Shown piece by piece: positions 26,001 to 35,000 of a DNA stretch of 64,000 bases. The position numbers and the translations under genes are program-made. Positions within the stretch are counted from its first letter, which is position 1, and the number at the start of each line of letters is the position of its first letter. The stretch comes from Litomosoides sigmodontis (lineage: Eukaryota > Nematoda > Chromadorea > Rhabditida > Onchocercidae). The notes under the pieces are model-generated. The model had not been told where the DNA came from, ran no database searches, and saw only the letters and a list, made by a program, of their open reading frames with translations. Where the stretch lies: contig OY718807.1 of assembly GCA_963070105.1 (NCBI GenBank), positions 4,375,001 to 4,439,000 on the forward strand, written 5' to 3'.

Positions 26001-29000
26001 CTGTACCTTCTGTTCCTTCTGTCCAATCTGCTTGTTTTCCTATCTTCTTGTATTGGACGCCTAGTCCAACACCTTCACTGCCTTCGGCAACCTCTGTTCC
26101 TTCTGTGCCTTCTGTTCCATCTTTTCCAACGCCTTCGCTGCTTTCGGTAACCTTGGTTCCTTCTGTGCCTTCCGTTCCATCTTTTCCAACACCTTGATCA
26201 ACCTCAGTTCCTTCTGTGCCTTCCGTTCCATCTTTTCCAACACCTTCATCAACCTTGGTTCCTTCTGTGCCTTCTGCTCCATCTTTTCCAACACCGTCGC
26301 TGCCTTCGCTAACCTCAGTTCCTTCTGTGCCTTCCGTTCCATCTTTTCCAACACCTTCATCAACCTTGGTTCCTTCTGTGCCTTCCGTTCCATCTTTCCC
26401 AACACCTTCATCAACCTTAGTTCGTTCTGTGCCTTCTGTTCCATCTTTTCCAACACCTTCGCTGCCTTCGGTATCCTGGGTTCCTTCTGTTCTATCTTTT
26501 CCAACACCTTCACTGCCTTCGGCAACCTCAGTTCCTTCTGTGCCTTCTTTTCCGTCTTTTCCAACACCTTCGCTGCTTTCGGTAACCTGGGTTCCTTCTG
26601 TACCTTCCGTTCCATCTTTTCCGACACCTTCATCAAACTTGGTTCCTTCTGTGCCTTCCGTTCCATCTTTTCCATCACCTTCATCGACCTCAGTTCCTTC
26701 TGTGCCTTCTGTTCCATCTTTTCCAACACCTTCGCTGCTTTCGGTAACCTTGGTTCCTTCTGTACCTTCGGCGACCTTTGTTCCTTCTGTACCTTCTGTT
26801 CCTTCTGTCCAATCTGCTTGTGCTCCTATCTTCTTGTAATGGACACCTCCTCTTCCAACACTTTCACTGCCTTCATCAACCTCAGTTTCTTCTGTACCTT
26901 CTGTCCAATCTGCTTGTTTTCCTATCTTCTTGTATTTGACACCTAGTCCAACACCTTCACTGCCTTCGGCAACCTCAGTTCCTTCTGTGCCTTCTGTTCC
27001 ATCTTTTCCAACACCTTCGCTGCTTTCGGTAACCTTGGTTCCTTCTGTGCCTTCTGTTCCATCTTTTCCAACACCTTCGGCAACCTCAGTTCCTTCTGTG
27101 CCTTCCGTTCCATCTTTTCCAACACCTTCATCAACCTTGGTTCCTTCTGTGCCTTCGGCGGCCTTTGTTCCTTCTGTGCCTTCTGTTCCTTCTGTCCAAT
27201 CTGCTTGTTTTCCTATCTTCTTGTATTGGACGCCTAGTCCAACACCTTCACTGCCTTCGGCAACCTCAGTTCCTTCTGTGCCTTCCGTTCCATCTTTTCC
27301 AACACCTTCATCAACCTTGGTTCCTTCTGTGCCTTCCGTTCCGTCTTTCCCAACACCTTCATCAACCTTGGTTCCTTCTGTGCCTTCTGTTCCATCTTTT
27401 CCAACACCTTCGCTGCCTTCGGTATCCTGGGTTCCTTCTCTTCTATCTTTTCCAACACCTTCACTGCCTTCGGCAACCTCAGTTCCTTCTGTGCCTTCTT
27501 TTCCGTCTTTTCCAACGCCTTCGCTGCTTTCGGTAACCTGGGTTCCTTCTGTACCTTCCGTTCCATCTTTTCCGACACCTTCATCAAACTTGGTTCCTTC
27601 TGTGCCTTCCGTTCCATCTTTTCCATCACCTTCATCGGTCTCAGTTCCTTCTGTGCCTTCTTTTCCATCTTTTCCAACACCTTCGCTTCCTTCGGTAACC
27701 TTGGTTCCTTCTGTGCCTTCTGTTCCATCTTTTCCAACACCTTCGCTGCTTTTGGTAACCTTGGTTCCTTCTGTACCTTCGGCGACCTTTGTTCCTTCTG
27801 TACCTTCTGTTCCTTCTGTCCAATCTGCTTGTGCTCCTATCTTCTTGTAATGGACACCTCCTCTTCCAACACTTTCACTGCCTTCATCAACCTCAGTTTC
27901 TTCTGTATCCTCTGTCCAATCTGCTTGTTTTCCTATCTTCTTGTATTTGACACCTAGTCCAACACCTTCACTGCCTTCGGCAACTTCAGTTCCTTCTGTG
28001 CCTTCCGTTCCATCTTTTCCAACACCTTCATCAACCTCAGTTACTTCTGTGTCTTCTGTTCCATCTCTTCCAACACCTTCGCTGCTTACGGTAACCTCAG
28101 TTCCTTCTGTGCCTTCCGTTCCATCTTTTCCAACACCTTCATCAACCTTGGTTCCTTCGGTGCCTTCTGTGCCATCTTTTCCAACACCTTCGCTGCTTTC
28201 GGCAACCTCAGTTCCTTCTGTGCCTTCCGTTCCATCTTTTCCAACACCTTGATCAACCTCAGTTCCTTCTGTGCCTTCCGTTCCATCTTTTCCAACACCT
28301 TCATCAACCTTGGTTCCTTCTGTGCCTTCGGCGGCCTTTGTTCCTTCTGTACCTTCTGTTCCTTCTGTCCAATCTGCTTGTTTTCCTATCTTCTTGTATT
28401 GGACGCCTAGTCCAACACCTTCACTGCCTTCGGCAACCTCTGTTCCTTCTGTGCCTTCTGTTCCATCTTTTCCAACGCCTTCGCTGCTTTCGGTAACCTT
28501 GTTTCCTTCTGTGCCTTCCGTTCCATCTTTTCCAACACCTTGATCAACCTCAGTTCCTTCTGTGCCTTCCGTTCCATCTTTTCCAACACCTTCATCAACC
28601 TTGGTTCCTTCTGTGCCTTCTGCTCCATCTTTTCCAACACCGTCGCTGCCTTCGCTAACCTCAGTTCCTTCTGTGCCTTCCGTTCCATCTTTTCCAACAC
28701 CTTCATCAACCTTGGTTCCTTCTGTGCCTTCCGTTCCATCTTTCCCAACACCTTCATCAACCTTAGTTCGTTCTGTGCCTTCTGTTCCATCTTTTCCAAC
28801 ACCTTCGCTGCCTTCGGTATCCTGGGTTCCTTCTGTTCTATCTTTTCCAACACCTTCACTGCCTTCGGCAACCTCAGTTCCTTCTGTGCCTTCTTTTCCG
28901 TCTTTTCCAACACCTTCACTGCCTTCGGCAACCTCAGTTCCTTCTGTGCCTTCCGTTCCATCTTTTCCAACACCTTCATCAACCTTGGTTCCTTCTGTGC

Positions 29001-32000
29001 CTTCCGTTCCGTCTTTCCCAACACCTTCATCAACCTTGGTTCCTTCTGTGCCTTCTGTTCCATCTTTTCCAACACCTTCGCTGCCTTCGGTATCCTGGGT
29101 TCCTTCTCTTCTATCTTTTCCAACACCTTCACTGCCTTCGGCAACCTCAGTTCCTTCTGTGCCTTCTTTTCCGTCTTTTCCAACGCCTTCGCTGCTTTCG
29201 GTAACCTGGGTTCCTTCTGTACCTTCCGTTCCATCTTTTCCGACACCTTCATCAAACTTGGTTCCTTCTGTGCCTTCCGTTCCATCTTTTCCATCACCTT
29301 CATCGGTCTCAGTTCCTTCTGTGCCTTCTTTTCCATCTTTTCCAACACCTTCGCTTCCTTCGGTAACCTTGGTTCCTTCTGTGCCTTCTGTTCCATCTTT
29401 TCCAACACCTTCGCTGCTTTTGGTAACCTTGGTTCCTTCTGTACCTTCGGCGACCTTTGTTCCTTCTGTACCTTCTGTTCCTTCTGTCCAATCTGCTTGT
29501 GCTCCTATCTTCTTGTAATGGACACCTCCTCTTCCAACACTTTCACTGCCTTCATCAACCTCAGTTTCTTCTGTATCCTCTGTCCAATCTGCTTGTTTTC
29601 CTATCTTCTTGTATTTGACACCTAGTCCAACACCTTCACTGCCTTCGGCAACTTCAGTTCCTTCTGTGCCTTCCGTTCCATCTTTTCCAACACCTTCATC
29701 AACCTCAGTTACTTCTGTGTCTTCTGTTCCATCTCTTCCAACACCTTCGCTGCTTACGGTAACCTCAGTTCCTTCTGTGCCTTCCGTTCCATCTTTTCCA
29801 ACACCTTCATCAACCTTGGTTCCTTCGGTGCCTTCTGTGCCATCTTTTCCAACACCTTCGCTGCTTTCGGCAACCTCAGTTCCTTCTGTGCCTTCCGTTC
29901 CATCTTTTCCAACACCTTGATCAACCTCAGTTCCTTCTGTGCCTTCCGTTCCATCTTTTCCAACACCTTCATCAACCTTGGTTCCTTCTGTGCCTTCGGC
30001 GGCCTTTGTTCCTTCTGTACCTTCTGTTCCTTCTGTCCAATCTGCTTGTTTTCCTATCTTCTTGTATTGGACGCCTAGTCCAACACCTTCACTGCCTTCG
30101 GCAACCTCTGTTCCTTCTGTGCCTTCTGTTCCATCTTTTCCAACGCCTTCGCTGCTTTCGGTAACCTTGTTTCCTTCTGTGCCTTCCGTTCCATCTTTTC
30201 CAACACCTTGATCAACCTCAGTTCCTTCTGTGCCTTCCGTTCCATCTTTTCCAACACCTTCATCAACCTTGGTTCCTTCTGTGCCTTCTGCTCCATCTTT
30301 TCCAACACCGTCGCTGCCTTCGCTAACCTCAGTTCCTTCTGTGCCTTCCGTTCCATCTTTTCCAACACCTTCATCAACCTTGGTTCCTTCTGTGCCTTCC
30401 GTTCCATCTTTCCCAACACCTTCATCAACCTTAGTTCGTTCTGTGCCTTCTGTTCCATCTTTTCCAACACCTTCGCTGCCTTCGGTATCCTGGGTTCCTT
30501 CTGTTCTATCTTTTCCAACACCTTCACTGCCTTCGGCAACCTCAGTTCCTTCTGTGCCTTCTTTTCCGTCTTTTCCAACGCCTTGGCTGCTTTCGGTAAC
30601 CTGGGTTCCTTCTGTTCCTTCCGTTCCATCTTTTCCAACACCTTCACTGCGTTCGGCAACCTCAGTTCCTTCTGTGCCTTCCGTTCCATCTTTTCCAACA
30701 CCTTCACTGCGTTCGGCAACCTCAGTTCCTTCTGTGCCTTCCGTTCCATCTTTTCCAACGCCTTCATCAACCATGGTTCCATCTGTGCCTTCGGCGACCT
30801 TAGTTCCTTCTGTACCTTCTGTCCAATCTGTTTGTTTTCCTATCTTCTTGTATTTGACACCTAGTCCAACACCTTCACTGCCTTCGGCAACCTCAGTTCC
30901 TTCTGTGCCTTCCGTTCCATCTTTTCCAACACCTTCATCAACCTTGGTTCCTTCGGTGCCTTCTGTGCCATCTTTTCCAACACCTTCGCTGCTTTCGGTA
31001 ACCTCAGTTCCTTCTGTGCCTTCCGTTCCATCTTTTCCAACACCTTCATCAACCTTGGTTCCTTCTATGCCTTCCGTTCCATCTTTCCCAACACCTTCAT
31101 CAACCTTGGTTCCTTCTGTGCCTTCTGTTCCATCTTTTCCAACACCTTCGCTGCTTTCGGTAACCTCAGTTCCTTCTGTGCCTTCCGTTCCATCTTTTCC
31201 AACACCTTGATCAACCTCAGTTCCTTCTGTGCCTTCCGTTCCATCTTTTCCAACACCTTCGGCAACCTCAGTTCCTTCTGTGCCTTCCGTTCCATCTTTT
31301 CCAACACCTTCACTGCGTTCGGCAACCTCAGTTCCTTCTGTGCCTTCTGTTCCATCTTTTCCAACACCATCGCTGCCTTCGGTAACCTGGGTTCCTTCTG
31401 TGCCTTCCGTTCCATCTTTTCCAACGCCTTCATCAACCATGGTTCCATCTGTGCCTTCGGCGACCTTAGTTCCTTCTGTACCTTCTGTCCAATCTGCTTG
31501 TTTTCCTATCTTCTTGTATTGGACGCCTAGTCCAACACCTTCACTGCCTTCGGCAACCTCTGTTCCTTCTGTGCCTTCTGTTCCATCTTTTCCAACGCCT
31601 TCGCTGCTTTCGGTAACCTTGGTTCCTTCTGTGCCTTCCGTTCCATCTTTTCCAACACCTTGATCAACCTCAGTTCCTTCTGTGCCTTCCGTTCCATCTT
31701 TTCCAACACCTTCATCAACCTTGGTTCCTTCTGTGCCTTCTGCTCCATCTTTTCCAACACCGTCGCTGCCTTCGCTAACCTCAGTTCCTTCTGTGCCTTC
31801 CGTTCCATCTTTTCCAACACCTTCATCAACCTTGGTTCCTTCTGTGCCTTCCGTTCCATCTTTCCCAACACCTTCATCAACCTTAGTTCGTTCTGTGCCT
31901 TCTGTTCCATCTTTTCCAACACCTTCGCTGCCTTCGGTATCCTGGGTTCCTTCTGTTCTATCTTTTCCAACACCTTCACTGCCTTCGGCAACCTCAGTTC

Positions 32001-35000
32001 CTTCTGTGCCTTCTTTTCCGTCTTTTCCAACACCTTCGCTGCTTTCGGTAACCTGGGTTCCTTCTGTACCTTCCGTTCCATCTTTTCCGACACCTTCATC
32101 AAACTTGGTTCCTTCTGTGCCTTCCGTTCCATCTTTTCCATCACCTTCATCGACCTCAGTTCCTTCTGTGCCTTCTTTTCCATCTTTTCCAACACCTTCG
32201 CTTCCTTCGGTAACCTTGGTTCCTTCTGTGCCTTCTGTTCCATCTTTTCCAACACCTTCGCTGCTTTCGGTAACCTTGGTTCCTTCTGTACCTTCGGCGA
32301 CCTTTGTTCCTTCTGTACCTTCTGTTCCTTCTGTCCAATCTGCTTGTGCTCCTATCTTCTTGTAATGGACACCTCCTCTTCCAACACTTTCACTGCCTTC
32401 ATCAACCTCAGTTTCTTCTGTACCTTCTGTCCAATCTGCTTGTTTTCCTATCTTCTTGTATTTGACACCTAGTCCAACACCTTCACTGCCTTCGGCAACC
32501 TCAGTTCCTTCTGTGCCTTCTGTTCCATCTTTTCCAACACCTTCGCTGCTTTCGGTAACCTTGGTTCCTTCTGTGCCTTCTGTTCCATCTTTTCCAACAC
32601 CTTGATCAACCTCAGTTCCTTCTGTGCCTTCCGTTCCATCTTTTCCAACACCTTCGGCAACCTCAGTTCCTTCTGTGCCTTCCGTTCCATCTTTTCCAAC
32701 AGCTTCATCAACCTTGGTTCCTTCTGTGCCTTCGGCGGCCTTTGTTCCTTCTGTGCCTTCTGTTCCTTCTGTCCAATCTGCTTGTTTTCCTATCTTCTTG
32801 TATTGGACGCCTAGTCCAACACCTTCACTGCCTTCGGCAACCTCAGTTCCTTCTGTGCCTTCCGTTCCATCTTTTCCAACACCTTCATCAACCTTGGTTC
32901 CTTCTGTGCCTTCCGTTCCGTCTTTCCCAACACCTTCATCAACCTTGGTTCCTTCTGTGCCTTCTGTTCCATCTTTTCCAACACCTTCGCTGCCTTCGGT
33001 ATCCTGGGTTCCTTCTCTTCTATCTTTTCCAACACCTTCACTGCCTTCGGCAACCTCAGTTCCTTCTGTGCCTTCTTTTCCGTCTTTTCCAACGCCTTCG
33101 CTGCTTTCGGTAACCTGGGTTCCTTCTGTACCTTCCGTTCCATCTTTTCCGACACCTTCATCAAACTTGGTTCCTTCTGTGCCTTCCGTTCCATCTTTTC
33201 CATCACCTTCATCGGCCTCAGTTCCTTCTGTGCCTTCTTTTCCATCTTTTCCAACACCTTCGCTTCCTTCGGTAACCTTGGTTCCTTCTGTGCCTTCTGT
33301 TCCATCTTTTCCAACACCTTCGCTGCTTTTGGTAACCTTGGTTCCTTCTGTACCTTCGGCGACCTTTGTTCCTTCTGTACCTTCTGTTCCTTCTGTCCTA
33401 TCTGCTTGTGCTCCTATCTTCTTGTAATGGACACCTCCTCTTCCAACACTTTCACTGCCTTCATCAACCTCAGTTTCTTCTGTATCTTCTGTCCAATCTG
33501 CTTGTTTTCCTATCTTCTTGTATTTGACACCTAGTCCAACACCTTCACTGCCTTCGGCAACCTCAGTTCCTTCTGTGCCTTCCGTTCCATCTTTTCCAAC
33601 ACCTTCATCAACCTTGGTTCCTTCTGTGCCTTCCGTTCCGTCTTTCCCAACACCTTCATCAACCTTGGTTCCTTCTGTGCCTTCTGTTCCATCTTTTCCA
33701 ACACCTTCGCTGCCTTCGGTATCCTGGGTTCCTTCTCTTCTATCTTTTCCAACACCTTCACTGCCTTCGGCAACCTCAGTTCCTTCTGTGCCTTCTTTTC
33801 CGTCTTTTCCAACGCCTTGGCTGCTTTCGGTAACCTGGGTTCCTTCTGTACCTTCCGTTCCATCTTTTCCGACACCTTCATCAAACTTGGTTCCTTCTGT
33901 GCCTTCCGTTCCATCTTTTCCATCACCTTCATCGACCTCAGTTCCTTCTGTGCCTTCCGTTCCATCTTTTCCAACACCTTCGGCAACCTCAGTTCCTTCT
34001 GTGCCTTCCGTTCCATCTTTTCCAACACCTTCATCAACCTTTGTTCCTTCTGTACCTTCTGTTCCTTCTGTCCAATCTGCTTGTTTTCCTATCTTCTTGT
34101 ATTGGACGCCTAGTCCAACACCTTCACTGCCTTCGGCAACCTCTGTTCCTTCTGTGCCTTCTGTTCCATCTTTTCCAACGCCTTCGCTGCTTTCGGTAAC
34201 CTTGGTTCCTTCTGTGCCTTCCGTTCCATCTTTTCCAACACCTTCATCAACCTTGGTTCCTTCTGTGCCTTCTGCTCCATCTTTTCCAACACCGTCGCTG
34301 CCTTCGCTAACCTCAGTTCCTTCTGTGCCTTCCGTTCCATCTTTTCCAACACCTTCATCAACCTTGGTTCCTTCTGTGCCTTCCGTTCCATCTTTCCCAA
34401 CACCTTCATCAACCTTAGTTCGTTCTGTGCCTTCTGTTCCATCTTTTCCAACACCTTCGCTGCCTTCGGTATCCTGGGTTCCTTCTGTTCTATCTTTTCC
34501 AACACCTTCACTGCCTTCGGCAACCTCAGTTCCTTCTGTGCCTTCTTTTCCGTCTTTTCCAACACCTTCGCTGCTTTCGGTAACCTGGGTTCCTTCTGTA
34601 CCTTCCGTTCCATCTTTTCCGACACCTTCATCAAACTTGGTTCCTTCTGTGCCTTCCGTTCCATCTTTTCCATCACCTTCATCGGCCTCAGTTCCTTCTG
34701 TGCCTTCTTTTCCATCTTTTCCAACACCTTCGCTTCCTTCGGTAACCTTGGTTCCTTCTGTGCCTTCTGTTCCATCTTTTCCAACACCTTCGCTGCTTTT
34801 GGTAACCTTGGTTCCTTCTGTACCTTCGGCGACCTTTGTTCCTTCTGTACCTTCTGTTCCTTCTGTCCTATCTGCTTGTGCTCCTATCTTCTTGTAATGG
34901 ACACCTCCTCTTCCAACACTTTCACTGCCTTCATCAACCTCAGTTTCTTCTGTATCTTCTGTCCAATCTGCTTGTTTTCCTATCTTCTTGTATTTGACAC

